Origin: Epiperipatus broadwayi
Lineage: Eukaryota > Onychophora > Udeonychophora > Euonychophora > Peripatidae
Assembly (NCBI GenBank): GCA_028023455.1
Contig: JAQFVV010012396.1
Location: forward strand, 24,635,330 to 24,699,329
Direction: 5' to 3'
Length of the DNA: 64,000 nt
In this document: piece by piece, positions 32,901 to 49,374 of the stretch
How positions within the stretch are numbered: the first letter of the stretch is position 1
Layout: every line of letters starts with the position of its first letter
The notes under the pieces: generated by a model
Told to the model about the DNA's origin: nothing
The model's input: only the letters and a program-made list of their open reading frames with translations
Databases searched by the model: none
Made by a program: the position numbers and the translations under genes

Positions 32901-34430
32901 AGACTGATGGATATTACTTTTGTACTGTATTGAAATTTAAAAAATATTTGATATATCTTTCCAATACATTAATGAAGTCTTTTAAAACAGTAAGACACAC
33001 AATTATATATTTAAGTTCTTGCTGTTTTTAACACTTTGAATGTAAATATAAATTACTAAAATATATATTATAAAAAGCAGTGACAACAAATAAGAAATAC
33101 AACTCCTAGATTTGTATTATCCTATTGACTAGATACTTTAATCTCATGGGGGAGGGTTTAAAATGCAATAAAATTTGCCTCCGTAAAATATAGATTTTCC
33201 TATTTTTTTAATTTTATTCGAATGAAATAATGAAAAATAAATGATAAAAAAAAAATATAAAGTTGGAATTTTTAAAATTAAAAGAAATTTAAAGGACTTG
33301 GAAAAAAATGTTCTTCTTATAATCAATAAGAACAGACATTATATTAAGAACTGGAGGCATTTATTTTTTGCTCTGTAATTTGTATTTTATCTGACTGCTT
33401 TTCAAATAATTTTTAAAAAAAAAAAAAAAATCACTATTTTCTATATCTCGTATACTGTACTTTTTTAGCTTGCAGATAAATCATCACGTGAATCATTATA
33501 TGTATAAAAGAAGTTTTTAAATTAATCTAACTTTATAAAGTATTATTAATATCAGCATTATTATTTTTAGCTGCTGCACAATTATTTCATTTTTTCCTTT
33601 CATTTTATAACTGTAAAATGACCCCTACTTCATTTCCTTTCGATGATATATCAAATGAGGAAACAAGGACTTACTTGGCTATTCATAATTTCCTGTTGAG
33701 CATTTCATTTTTTTATTACTATTATAACTTCTTCTCATTATCAATGACATTTGTATAATGCATGGTGCAATGAAATTACTGATAGTTTATTTAAAGTTTG
33801 GCTACAAAGTGACTCACTGCTTGTTCTAATTTAGAAAATAACTTGGTATACAACATGAAATATTCTCCAGAGAATGTCTTGTGCGTTAGATAGCTTATTT
33901 ACATACTTTGTTAAAGCATGTAAGCTTTGTTTGATTAGTGCGAGAAAGTCATTAGACCAAATAATAAAGAAAACTCTTCTAATTAAAAGATTTAAAACGA
34001 CAAAGAAACTGTTATAAAAATAATCTATTTTGTCAAATAAATACTTTTAATATTCATCAACTTGATATCATTTCTTTGTGGATTTTTTCCCCTATAATTT
34101 TCACATATTTGCACTACATACATATATATGGTATTTAGTATCGAGACCCTCAAGTAACAGTAATAATAAAATCATCCACTATGTCCATACCTGACTTTGA
34201 ATCTGGACCTCGTTTTTGTGTTTAATTTCTAAATTATGTTTACATTTCCCCCCTATCTGCTACATAATGAACTCAATTTACAATTCAATTGACAGGTAAA
34301 CTAGTGTATCACCAATTTTAAATAGGAGTAATAGAAATAAGCCCAACCCCTTACTGTCCACCTTTTAGTAAATCGTTAATATTATTTTCTAAACTGTTTC
34401 TTTATGAGAATATAAGACAAATCTTTGCTT
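32901..34430. other. Noncoding AT-rich DNA
   Basis: No gene, RNA or repeat is recognised. There are poly-A/T tracts (for example 33413-33430) and a slightly less AT-rich patch at 33600-33700 and 34080-34380 with no signature. Confidence 0.55.
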
Positions 34431-34545
34431 TGTCAAGCGTTGTTAGCCGAGAGGCCATCGCAGCAGCCTTGCAAGCAAGTAGTTGGTTGCAGACGGTTGT
34501 GAGTTCGCCTCCCGGCCGATGCTATGACATATAAAAAAAATCTTT
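34431..34545 (+). mobile_element. tRNA-derived SINE, same family as 24268
   Basis: It starts CAAGCGTTGTTAGCCGAGAGG, has a full anticodon-like arm (CAGCAGCCTTGCAAGCAAG), a long variable region and a B box (GAGTTCGCCTCCC), then GATGCTATGACATAT and an A-tail. CTTTGT just before it recurs after the tail, a possible short target duplication. It is the best preserved tRNA-like copy of the three, but A-tail and family context make it a SINE, not a tRNA gene. Confidence 0.82.
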
Positions 34546-35499
34546 GTAAATAGCCTAATAAAATACTGCTTTATCTATTACAAATTTTATTATTGTCTTA
34601 AATAATATATGATAATTCATTTTTTTATTATTATGGCCAATTAACAGTCCAAAACTTGAAAATATTGCAGACATATAACAGCAATAATTTGTTGTCTAAA
34701 CAAAGGAAAAATAATAAAAAGTATTGACATTTAAAATTTGTTAACAAAGTATATAAAACATATTAAAACTAATAATGAAGATGTATAAATGCAATGTTAG
34801 AAAATGGAGAAATAGGGATAATGAGAATTAATCGGACATGCTTCCCATTTTTAAAACATATATTATTTAAGATTATGATTTCGCATTGAAAAAAAGTATA
34901 TACATGTTATATATATATATATTATTAACCATATTTAATATCTAAGAAAGTTTGCTACAACACTGGTATTTAGTCCATTTCCACTGTAACTCTGAAATGC
35001 ATTGTGATTATAGATTAACATTAATAATGTCATCATATATAAAATAAAAAAAAACTATGTGCAAAAACAATGAAAAAGGCTGAACTTGTTTGTTAATGTG
35101 TATCCATAACATGACAGTTATTAAAAAATCTCTAAAATTTTGAATTTAAATATAACACCAAAAATAACCATATAATTGAAAACAAAACACATTGGATATT
35201 ATCTTTTTAATCAACTATTATGTGAAGATGTGAGTTGGTATTACCTGTAATAAATCATTACGGCATTACCAGGTTTTGCTACAATTTTACATTGAATGAT
35301 ATGAGGTAGTAATAGTGATTTTATTATTTATATTTTGATTTCTAGATAATAAGTGTAATTAAAAGATAAAAAGAACCTTAAAACATGAATGCCACTTATT
35401 AAACACAAAAAAAAAATACTTATATTTTAGTAATAGAGCAATATATAAATATAATATAGGGAATGTAAACATAAACTTTAAGCTCCCTTCAGCTACTTA
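34546..35499. other. Noncoding AT-rich DNA
   Basis: No gene or known repeat is recognised in this stretch. It holds only AT-rich sequence with short poly-A runs and a (TA)n near 34909-34921. Confidence 0.55.
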
Positions 35500-35610
35500 T
35501 TCTATTTTTTTTTCTCATGTGTCATAGCATCAGCCAGGAAGTGAACCCGCTAACCCGAGATAACGGCTTGTAAAGCAGCTGTCACTGATCTCTTGACCAC
35601 CAATACATGA
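35500..35610 (-). mobile_element. tRNA-derived SINE, same family, minus strand
   Basis: On the minus strand it reads ATTGGTGGTCAAGAGATCAG, then CTGCTTTACAAGCCG, CGGGTTAGCGGGTTCACTTC and GATGCTATGACACATGAGAA, followed by an A-rich tail (poly-T on +). Comparing the three copies gives a consensus with intact A and B boxes. Confidence 0.82.
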
Positions 35611-35614
35611 CCAC

Positions 35615-35915
35615 ACATATGTGAAAAAAATAAATCATCTCTAATATACACATTTTGCACTGAATCAGCACTTATCTGGTGGTCCAGATCATTATCTCAC
35701 ACACATATCTAATCAGTGATTGGTTTATATTAAGATAACAAATCTTTAAACTTTAATGGACAAACTTCAATCTACTTCATCCTCCAACTCTTCAGTTTTC
35801 AATACCAATAAAAATATGATGATAGTATACCCAAGTCCATTGCTGATGCTGATATTATTGTCATGCACATGTTAGCCTTAAGTCACCCTGACCCCTCATG
35901 TATAGAACTTTGTCC
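35615..35915 (-). mobile_element. Hammerhead-ribozyme repeat, old partial copy, minus strand
   Basis: Reverse-complemented, it gives the body (GGGGTCAGGGTGACTTAAGG, GAAGAGTTGGAG, GTCCATTAAAGTTT, TATCTTAATATA) and then a decayed ribozyme at 35628-35695. In the ribozyme the core is CAGAUAA, GAAA has become AAAA, and stem II GUGCU...AGUGC can still be traced. The divergence shows it is older than the copies at 2351 and 28150. Confidence 0.72.
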
Positions 35916-35989
35916 ATTTAAATACACAAAAGAAAGAAGGACAGGATATAGACTGAATCTGTAATATTTTTGAAATACAAGCATAATTC

Positions 35990-36165
35990 ATATACTTTGA
36001 ATAAAATGCTTATATTGGGAATCATTTATCTTTTCACATGTATATGATCATGTGTATTCCTATATAAGATAGAGTGGATAGCTAAATGGAGCTTAAAACT
36101 CTGTGTTCAAATCCCCTATATTCATTCAAGATACAAGTATATGATTTATGCCTATATTTCAAAAA
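35990..36165 (+). mobile_element. Hammerhead-ribozyme repeat: downstream half with clear pol III boxes
   Basis: It begins within the decayed ribozyme 3' half (TATATTGGGAATCATTTATC), then carries GATAGAGTGGATAGCTAAAT with an A box (TAGCTAAATGG) and a B box (GTGTTCAAATCCCC, about 36107-36120). A body start follows (ATACAAGTATATGATTTATG, then CCTATATTTCA). This copy shows best that the segment after the ribozyme is a tRNA-like promoter. Confidence 0.75.
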
Positions 36166-38930
36166 TATTTTATGTATTTATTTGTTTATTTCTCAAACTA
36201 TTTTTTTTTCAAAGATATTTTCATAATATTATAGTAATTATAAAAATGAAATATATATATATTGTTTATTCTTTATTCATTTAATATTTTTTTAAATAAA
36301 TTATCTAAGTTATGCATTTTTCTTATATTTTTATAATATATATATATATATTTTGTATGTGAGCATAGTCTAATTTTTCTATGTATGCACATATGTGTAT
36401 TTTAATTTTTGATTTTTGATTTTTGATTTTTATATTTATTTTAATTTAAATAGAATTTAAGCTTGATTAGGAGGGAATGTAGTTTTTTTTTTTTGTTTGA
36501 ATTTTGTCATTGATTGGATAGATATTCTGTGTTAGATTTTATGACCAATCAGGGGGATTTTGTTAAATTTTTAATCTTTTACCAAATCTGTAATTTTTGA
36601 TTATCGCCATTTTACTGTGTATTTTTTTTTCTTTCTGATGAAAACCAGTCCTCTGGTTGAAATATAATATTATTTATTGGATTTATAAGTCTTTTTTTGT
36701 TTATATATATATATATAATAGAAGTCATTATTTTTTGAAAAGTATTATAAATATGTGCATACTCCAAGTATATCCCAAAGAAATGTATTTATTGAAGTAA
36801 TATTACAATAGAAAATAGTTATTTAATTCTTTATTATTTATTAAAATATGTTAATATAAATACTTATATAAATAACAAGTTTGAATGGCATGTATATACA
36901 TTACAATTTCTAAAATATTATATAAAAATGAATTAGATAAAAGAGCAAAACATTTAAATAATAATATTTTCTGGTAAATTAGATATTATGTATTTTACAA
37001 AATTTATAATAGAAAATATCTATTTATTTTTTAAATATCTGTAATTTAAAGACATTTCCTTTTATTGAAATATTTTTTAAAAAAAATCAATCATATATAA
37101 TTATTATATAATTTATTTGTAATGATGACTAAAAATGATACTATAAATAAATAATAACATTGTTTTGGGTGTTATGCAGGCCAAATGTCATGAATTCACT
37201 AGTAGTCTGATTAATAGATTTAATCAACTGCATTTATCTGGTCAGCCCATCCTCTATGATATCATTTTTTCATATTCTTGCATACCACTTCTATAGGAGT
37301 TACATTGAGCTAGAAAAGGATGTTAACATGTGTGGAATTCCATTTTTTCATGAATCAATTTTAATGATATTTTTTTCAACATTGTTCATATGCATAATTA
37401 GCACATTGACTGCAATTAAAAGTTAATAAATTAACAATATCTTATTTATTCTTTGTTTCTTTATGATATTATTTTTTATATAGTAAAGATAATAAAATAT
37501 GTTTAATAAGCACTTTCCCATGATATTCTCTTTTAAACTTAACTAATTATGGTGTGTTATTCACACAGGAATTGTATATTATGATTTCTGAAATTAGTTC
37601 ATATATGCAAAAATAAAATCAGACAAAATTCAGTATGTGTATAAACATAGATATCATAAATACAATTGCAAATCAAATAAACACTTATCTTTAACATACA
37701 AATTACTTTCAAATACAAAACCTAATTTAATTTATTATAAAAAAAATAAATAAATTGATATTTACCTGCTTATAATAAATTTTATGTAATTAACTTTTTA
37801 AAATGTTAAAACATTTTCTCTAATAGAATCAAACAAATAAAATAGAACTTTTTAAAACAAACTTTTGGAAGATAAATCATAAAAACCAGCGCTAACTGGC
37901 ATTTTGATGAGTACTCTTTTCTCATCCCAGTTCATTTATAAAAGGTATTAAAATATCTTTTGTATGGCAGTGGCCTATTTATTTTTTTATTACAATTAAT
38001 GATATTATTCTTTTTATTTGCTTTAAACTATTAATTATTCCAGTTTTAATTGTTTGTTTTTTCCTAAATATGAATCAATACTTTTAAAATTATTTTTTGA
38101 AAACAAAAATTTGTCTTTAATGTTATGAAATCAATGTATTCCATGCCATTTCAAAAATTCATCATGATTTTTCATGTATTAATAAAACATTGTACTCTGC
38201 ATGACCTTTTAATGAAACTTAGTTCTGCATTCAAAGGAAGTAAAAAAAAAACATATGTTAATCTTTCCCGAAGTAGCGGTGTAATTTTGATATAATGAGG
38301 ACAATTAAATGTAGAAAACATATTTAATATACAATTCTTTTAATCTTTTAGTTAGATATTGCAGTAGAATGTTTTAAAAGACAACATAAAAACATGATAT
38401 TTATGTTGCCGAAGTAAAGCTTTACTGCAATTTGTTATTTCTATATTAATGACTTTTGGAAATCACTTAATTTTAATATTAATTAACAAATTCTATTACT
38501 AACTGGATAATCTCTTTTATAATACAAAATTTTATTTATTTATTTATTTGATCTTTTAAAAACAAATCTGAAAAAAAAAGTAAACATATATATGTTGCTC
38601 AATTATTTCATTCATGCCACCATTTGTAGAATTGATAAATCAGAAAATAATGTTCAGTAGGTTAGATTCAATTCATTAATATCATTGTCAAACTATTAGC
38701 AAAGTAATTAATATTCACTTCTCCTTTGCTGTTCTTCTATGAAAGATTTTTAAGATATTTTTACTCTGTAGTGGAATATTTAAAGACTCTTTTGTAAGCC
38801 TACCTACTTTAATAAAATTAAAATGAACTTAAACTTATAAAATTTATTGAACCATCGCTAATTATAAAAATAAATTGTAAGTTATAAGTTGGCTGTAACT
38901 TAATAGTTCTTTTCATAACTACAATTGGTA
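36166..38930. other. Noncoding AT-rich DNA
   Basis: No gene or known element is recognised over 2.7 kb. There are three tandem TTTTTGA-type units at about 36408-36430, short (TA)n runs (36334-36351; 36703-36717), and (TTTA)n-like sequence near 38530. Confidence 0.5.
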
Positions 38931-38934
38931 AAGT

Positions 38935-39160
38935 TAATATTATAAAGTCAGCACCAGTTTTGTTTTATCAAACTATACTATGATAAAGATATGTATAAGA
39001 GAATGTCATCTGGACCAATACAGATGACTGCTGATTCAGCATGAAATTGCATTTTGGGGGATCATATATCTTTTTAACTTCTTTGATCATATGTTTATAA
39101 TTACACCCCTGTATAAGATATTAAAAGTAGATAGAAACCATTTGCTACCTTGTATGAGAA
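38935..39160 (+). mobile_element. Hammerhead-ribozyme repeat, degenerate copy
   Basis: AAAGATATGTATAAGAGAAT leads into the ribozyme region: stem I strand CUGGACCAA, a damaged core (CAGAUGA with a 2-base insertion before it, 39021), stem II CUGCUGAUUCAGCA, GAAA (39043-39046), then UUGGGGGAUCAU. The tRNA-like part (ATAAGATATTAAAAGTAGAT) is barely visible. It is inactive by inspection. Confidence 0.68.
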
Positions 39161-39392
39161 TAGTGTAGTGAAAATTATATTATAGAAATGTTATTCCTTA
39201 AGTGGAAAATCTCTAGTCTAATTAATTATATTCCATATGGTGTTAAAATTTGGTGAAAAAGCAGTGTAAAACATACATTCAATTCAGAATTAATAAATAT
39301 AAATATAAACATTTAAATAAAAGTGCTTTATTACTCTTGCAGTCTATATATATATAATGAGCATGAATAACTCTTAACAAACTGTTCTGAAT

Positions 39393-39452
39393 ATCCCTAT
39401 CCCCAAATCAGTTTCTAGCTGTTGGCTGTTATCAGTATCATTTGTAGTACAA
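39393..39452 (-). ncRNA. Decayed Penelope-type hammerhead
   Basis: The minus strand gives CUGAUAA (G8 changed), CAGC...AACAGCU, AGAAAC, UGAUUU and GGGGAUAGGGAUAUUC. It aligns with the intact ribozyme at 23350-23405, including the GGGGATAGGGA downstream strand. Core changes predict no cleavage. Neighbouring sequence (AAGTCATGTGATATATGACT) may be the remains of its host element. Confidence 0.65.
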
Positions 39453-41129
39453 GCTTATTAAATTAAGTCATGTGATATATGACTTGATTTCCTTGAATAA
39501 AATATATATAAAGAAAATATTTATTTCTTTACCTACACAAAAATAAAAATAATTGAATGGGTATTGTTCTGTAAGAGATTTAATTATCAATCACCAAAAT
39601 GATATGTGGAACTTTGATTAAGAAATTTAAACTCATGAGTCCTTCACACCTAACAATTGAATTTAACTCTAAATATTTACTTGGACATTATCACAAGTCA
39701 TAAAGGGAATTTCTTATCAACTGAATCATTTAAAAATAATTAAATGGATATATGAAAGCCGTTCAAAATAAAGAAAATATTGAAACATTTAAAATTGATC
39801 CAGGATTTTCAATTTAGAAATCACCATGTAATCAGTATTAATATGTTATACAACAGTCTACACAAACAATTCACATAATTGATATAAAAATAAAAGAAAT
39901 CATAAAAAAAACACATTAACAACAATGGAAAACGTGGAAAGAATGAATAAGGAATGCTTAATTCATGTTAAACTTCACAAGAAAACCTTTATCAAATAAT
40001 AAACCTAAAATTACAAATAAAAACATGTCATGTCATAATAAATTCTGACAAAAATATTGAAAATACAGTAAAATAAAACACACATACACACTTTAAAATA
40101 TTAATTCAGATTAGAGAGGGGAGCTGATTGTTCTATATACAATTAATACACAAGATGGTTTTTTTCACATAACAAAATATTTAGCTCAAAATTTACATTA
40201 AATGTAAAAATGTTTACAATTTGAAAAAAAAAAAAAACATCAATAGAAATTAGACTTTTTTCTATTAATTGTTGAAAGTATAGCAAAAGTTTGCCGTTTA
40301 ATGGCTTGCATTATCACTTTTTTTCTCCCATTTAACACTAAGATCAATCAAAACAGTAAACTCATATTTCAATCCTTGAGTAAATAAAAAAAAACAACAA
40401 CTCACTATATTTACTTCTATGATCTCTTGCTGAAACTCTTGAATATTCATAAGTATTTATTTTTTCACCCCACTAACTTATGTCAAAGAAAATCCCTTTA
40501 TAGCATTTCAATGGCTTGTCTTCCTTTTTCTTTAATGAGTTTTTATTTAATCTTTTCTTGCAGAAAGATCATCAATAAATAGCTACGAGGATTTCTTTTC
40601 AAACAAGAAATGGCTGTTATGTTATAGCTTTGCTTTTATCAAAAACAGCATTAAAGCAAATTTATTATTGGGAAGGCTTTATGTTTGTGCCTATATACAT
40701 ATACGATAAAGTTTCTTTTAGAATAAGATGTGTATGTTTATATTTTTATACTAACAAATACTATTTAAATTTTAATGTATTATTATTTTTATCTAATAAC
40801 TTTAAACTTTTAGTTTTATTTAATCCTTTAAAAATAACACCTTTAACAAAATAAACATCAGATCTTCTTGCACATCGTGTTATATAAAAAGTTATAATAC
40901 TATATTTGCATATCATCAAACGTAGTAGCAAGCTATGATTATGAAGGCAAGATTCTTTGAAAGCGCTCATCACGTTTGTTTTTAGTTATCTATTTTATAA
41001 CACTTTATAGCTTTTGGGAACAGTTGCGCCACACACGCACACGTGCTAGAATACTATATTATTTGCATTTTATTTAATTTTAAAATTTACTCCATAACGG
41101 AACGTAAGCCTTTTCTATTATTTATATTG
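39453..41129. other. Noncoding AT-rich DNA
   Basis: No gene is recognised. The frames at 40630-40973 are hydrophobic and low in complexity on both strands, with no family signature. Confidence 0.5.
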
Positions 41130-41144
41130 TTTTAAACAATAGTA

Positions 41145-42640
41145 ATGTCCTGTAATTATTGCTTTATGGAGGAAGAAAAGCAGAAATTTAATTCGAAAAT
41201 GGATACCATCGTGGTTCATGACGATACGCAATCCTTAAGCAAGTTTATATTGAATACAAAGAAAAATAAAGTCAAAAATACTGATTCAGTACAATTAAAT
41301 ACAATTAAAAATTACCTTGAATGTCTGGAATTACTTCAAAATATTGCCAAAACTTTCTCAAAAGGAATATCTATTTCAAAAACTCAAACCATAAAAAAAC
41401 AAGCACAATAGCGATAATGACGGTTTAACTATAATTTTTATTGACAACAAAGATCCAAAACAAGTGAATGCTACTAAAATCAACCAAGAATGTCTAAAAA
41501 TAGCCGAAATTAATTCCCAAACAATTTCGAAAAAATTATCTATTTCGAAAACTCAAACCGTGCAAAAGAGGGATATTGTTGATTCCACCGTAATTTTTAA
41601 AAACAAAGGCGACAGCTCTAATTCTTTGCATTTTAGTTCTAATTCCTCATCAAAAATAAAAAAAAATTCAAATAAAGAATCTTTAAATAAAAATTCAATA
41701 CATATACTTCTATAGTTAGCAAAACAAAATATGATACCCAAAAACAAAGTTCTACTTATCATTCTCCTCAATACAATCCTATAAATTTTGATCATCAAGA
41801 AATTGATTACAACACAAATTTGACTCAATTACTATGAATCAGAATAATATTAGTCTGAATACTAATAGCTATTATGTAGCAAGTCAAGAGTTTAAAATGA
41901 GAATTCCTTCTGCACTTTACAACTCTTTTTCAAACTATAACAATGAATTCACACTTATCTTTAGTACTACCAATAACAATTGCAATCTTTTCCCCTTTGC
42001 CAAGAAAGATTTTTTTCAGCTTATCAAGGAATTACAACTTGAAATGGCCATCAAACTGATTTATCATCATCCAAACTGATGTTACCTTATTGTAGAGTTC
42101 CAAAATATAATTCAAAAGAAGTTTTTCAAAAAAAATCAAATATTCCTTAATAATAAATATCTCATCAAAATTGATATGAGCTGACCTAAAGTGACTCATG
42201 AACGTGTGCATAACTGCTACATTAATTTTTTCCAGACTGACTTGCAAAGGCTCCTTATTAAATATGGTACTGTGACACATTATAATTACTTCTTGAAAAA
42301 CATGCTGGGATTGAACTAATGTCTAATACTGTATCTTTTTTTATACTAAATGAAAGCCTCTCCTTGATAGATATTCTTTCAATAATAAAAAAAAAGAAGT
42401 GCCTTTTATTTTTGTCTTTTCATGGAGTTAAGACCACAATGTTTTTTTTTTTTTTTATGTGGCAAAATAACTCATTTAGTCAAAACATGTCCTCAAAGAT
42501 TTTGCCAGAATTGCAGTCAGAAAAAACACTAAGAATCATAAATGCATTCCAATTATTTTTGAATCAGTTCTATTACGTCAAACTAATAATTAAGAAGTGG
42601 TCAAAATAGTGCAGTCAGAAGATGACAATTTGAATTGTGA
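41145..42640 (+). pseudogene. LINE ORF1-like, Ser/Asn-rich with zinc knuckles
   Basis: Frames at 41145-41411 and 41464-41715 share an internally repeated motif (ISISKTQT and LSISKTQT, with ECLELLQNIAKTFSKG and ECLKIAEINSQTISKK), so an N-terminal duplication of about 60 codons is visible. A segment at 42190-42310 reads RVHNCYINFFQTDLQRLLIK and YGTVTHYNYFLKNM, which could be an RNA-binding fold. CGKITHLVKTCPQ followed by FCQNCSQKKH (about 42460-42520) has zinc-knuckle spacing. Such an ORF1 would be the nucleic-acid-binding partner of the LINE replicase. The function is inferred from position and the Cys/His motif only. Confidence 0.6.
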
Positions 42641-43269
42641 CAATAAAAAAAAACAGTTCAGATACAGAATTTTCAAAATGATGTGATTATCTCACAACAT
42701 TTAGATGTCATTGCAGAACATATTTTGAATGAACACTCAGGATTAACTTCAAACAAATCTATCCAATCTCTATTCTCTGATGATCTTACTGAGAGTAGTC
42801 CAAAACAATCAGGCATTTATTAGAACTTAAACAAATGACAAAAAACTCTCTGGTAGAAGTAAAAAGAAAACTTTTGATCCTTCAAGCTCACAGAAAGATG
42901 AAGCAAATGCTTCTTCTGATGACTAGGTTTAACACTCACTCAAGTTCAGCAACCAATTTCTTCTTCACCATACAATCTAAGAAGGAAAAAGGAGAACAAG
43001 TGTTCATGTCTATTTCAACAAAAAAAAAAGGCAATGGAATCCGGATTGGCTAATGAAGATCTTGGCATAAACATCCAATCCAAACAAAATTTTAATAGTG
43101 ATCAAATAGCTGATTCAACTCTTCCACTAATAGAGCAATTAACTGAAATACCTAAATAGTCTGAGAGTCAGTCTATAGTCTCCCTAGACTGGGCTGAACA
43201 AGTGGCATTGGTTGATGATCAGTTCATAGATCAATAATTTTAACTTTCTATTATGTATTATAACTAAAT

Positions 43270-46636
<3,367 letters not shown>

Positions 46637-46827
46637 ACTGAATTTTTTCTTGTTCTTCTATAATGTAAACTTGTTCATTGGAATCAAAATGTTATCATGA
46701 CTAAATTTAATTTTAAATGTAAAAAAAACAAAAAACAGAATATCTGGCTTTGTTCACAAAAGATAAAATATACCTTAGAATATAAAAAATATCTAAAATG
46801 GCAATCATAGTTTTATTATATATATAT

Positions 46828-46835
46828 ATTAATGT

Positions 46836-46885
<50 letters not shown>

Positions 46886-46905
46886 ATTAGAAACATTAAT
46901 AATTC
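46828..46905. repeat. Small foldback around a (TA)n core
   Basis: ATTAATGTTTCTATATATA on the left is mirrored by ATAAATTAGAAACATTAAT on the right, around about 35 bp of (TA)n. It is probably a cruciform-type microsatellite or tiny MITE. Confidence 0.7.
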
Positions 46906-47479
46906 ACAAGGGGAAAGTGTTCCATAAAGTAGTTAGCTTTAACATAAAGTGCAACAGAAATATAACTATTAAAACTGTTGATTAAGTAACCAATACATTT
47001 ACAAAATATAATATTAATGAATTATAAGTAGAATATTAAAATATTCACCCATACCAAAATTATTTATATATACTTGAAAATATTTATTTTAATCATGATT
47101 TTGTCATTCAAAACTTAATTTATAAATGTGTGAATGTTCAACTATCATCAAAATAAAAGTCATAGCACATTGCGCAAATTGTTTTGAAAATATAAAGAAT
47201 AAAAAAAAAACACTATAGAAACTGAAACCTTGAAACTGACATTTTGCAAAGATGGACTTGGTTAGAATGTGTAAAGCATATATTACAGTTCTTTTTGCCT
47301 AGAATACATTCAGAATTAAAATTGAACTTAAATCTGCACAATCAAATTTTAAAAATCAAAGATATGTAAATTATAATAATCTTGAAAATATTAAATGTGC
47401 TTAAAAATCTAGTTTTTATTATTTTAAAATTTATACAAAATATTTGCAGATTAAACAGAGTTTTTAGCATTATAAGATA
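46906..47479. other. Noncoding AT-rich DNA
   Basis: No gene or repeat is recognised between the small foldback and copy 3 of the TIR element. The frame beginning at 47382 runs into that element and is not a gene. Confidence 0.5.
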
Positions 47480-48582
47480 CACCTGGGTCTCTTTTTACAC
47501 GGACTTATTTAACACGATTTTGAAGTTAAGTGATTCATGTTTCACCAGAAGTGTGATAAATAAATCCATGCAAAAAGAGACCCACATGTATGAACTCTGA
47601 TAATGCGCTATTACTTTAAATAATAAATTTTGCGCACTTACGTTATATTGAAAGTAATAGCACATTATTGGAATTTGACTTTCATCTTAGTAATTTCAAT
47701 ATTTTCAGTGCTTTATAATAGTAAGATTTTATGCAATAATAAAATTAAAATCATGATTTCCACATTTTATGTATACACACATTAAATTTTACAAGATTAT
47801 AATGTAAATTTGTTCAAACATTGTACATGTTAATTTTGCATTTTAAATCACATTCTGTTTTTGCTTTTTAAAAAAGAATGTAATCAATTATTAATCATTT
47901 AGTGTCCACAAGTTTATTTTTAAAAGGTCAGTAATAGCAGTGGGCATAATTAAATTTGACAATTAAAAATTAAAACCTGATTTATAATTGTAATTAACAA
48001 TTTAAAAATTAATTACTGTGACTTGAAATTAATGTGAAATTTGATTTTTAAACCGAATTGAAAATTAAAGACAAAAATAAGAATTTAATTTTTAGTTGTT
48101 AGTTTCATAAACAATTAAGAAAATCATCATCTCAAAAATTAATTACTAATTACGTTGTCACCATAAAACCACTGTCACAACATGAGTGTGAAGTTGGCGC
48201 TAGTTGTTTGCAAACGAAAGTGTTTTTCGGCAAATAGCTATAATAATTAAAACATATATAAAAAATGTAAATTACTGTACTGTAAATTATGCATAAAAAT
48301 ATATTATTTTGAATAAAATTAAATATTATAGTTAAAAAAAGTTTGTCTTGTATCAATTTTTTTTAAATTTGAAATTTTTTATTAGTCATATTTTATTTCC
48401 TTATATTTTTTTTGAGCGAATTTTAAAGTAATTTTATGTTGGTGCTTTGCTTTTATGCGAATTTTGAAAAATCACAGACCGCATCCCCCCTTTTTCAATG
48501 TAAGTTATGTCTATTTTTGCATGATTTCATTTGCACGTGTTTTCTGAGGAACCTATCTGTCGCATAAAACGAGATCCAGGTG
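47480..48582. mobile_element. Pogo/Tigger-like TIR transposon, copy 3 (inverse to copy 2)
   Basis: The left end is CACCTGGGTCTCTTTTTACA. The right end, reverse-complemented, is CACCTGGATCTCGTTTTATG. TA flanks both sides (47478-47479; 48583-48584). Inner blocks match copy 2 in reverse: GTGTCCACAAGTTTATTTTT, AGTGGGCATAATTAAATTTG (nested MITE) and CCTATCTGTCGCATAAAACG. A second terminal-type sequence, CAAAAAGAGACCCACATG, ends at 47588 and is followed by TA. The first 109 bp therefore form a miniature element with both ends, joined directly to the interior. Confidence 0.82.
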
Positions 48583-48584
48583 TA

Positions 48585-49372
48585 TTTAAAATTGTTTTTT
48601 TTTTTTTTTAAAAAAGAATGAAATTAAAAATGCACCACCACCTGATTTTTATTAGACAATGTAATCAAATGAAAATAAGATTAATTTTCATGATTTACCT
48701 ATTGTGTTATGTTTTTAAAAAATAACGTTAACATTATCTTCACTGTCCAAACTTATTAGCAATATTGATATTAAAACACTATACACTAAAAGAAATGATA
48801 TCATTTCATCTCAAATATTAAAACATTTATAATTTAAATAATTTGAAATGGGATTATATTAACATACTAATCATTGATGAATAGAAATATACACTATATA
48901 TGTTTGCATGTTCAGAAGTCCAAAAGTTTACAATAAAATTTAAAACCATTAATAGAAATAATAAATCATTGTTTGTAATACAGATTTAATTACAATCATA
49001 TTTATTTTTTGAATATATTAAGCATTTATAAAGTGAATTGTATTATCATTGATTTTTGATTGTTGTACTTCATTTATATTTTTTTATACTTGTTAAATGT
49101 AAGCTAAGAAAGTTATGTGCTAATCTGTTTAATGTTTTTTTTCTATTAGCTATGACAATCATTAGAATTTATGTTGTAGCAAATGACCCATTTTTAAAAT
49201 GTTCTATATCCATTTTGCATAATTTTGCAATAAATGTGTTTACTGAGATTCCAAATATCTTCAGATAACTTGTTTGTAAAAAAAACTGTAAATTATATGT
49301 AACAGAATAACATTTATGATTAATAAATAGATGGATAAATAAATATTTGAAATATGTAGGCACATATTTATC

Positions 49373-49374
<2 letters not shown>
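48585..49374. other. Noncoding AT-rich DNA
   Basis: No gene is recognised. The frames near 49056-49363 overlap on both strands, are hydrophobic, and match no family I know. Confidence 0.5.

Noticed and set aside
34431-34545. A functional tRNA gene
   Set aside because: A and B boxes are present, but arms are imperfect, an A-tail follows and two relatives occur nearby, so it is a SINE.
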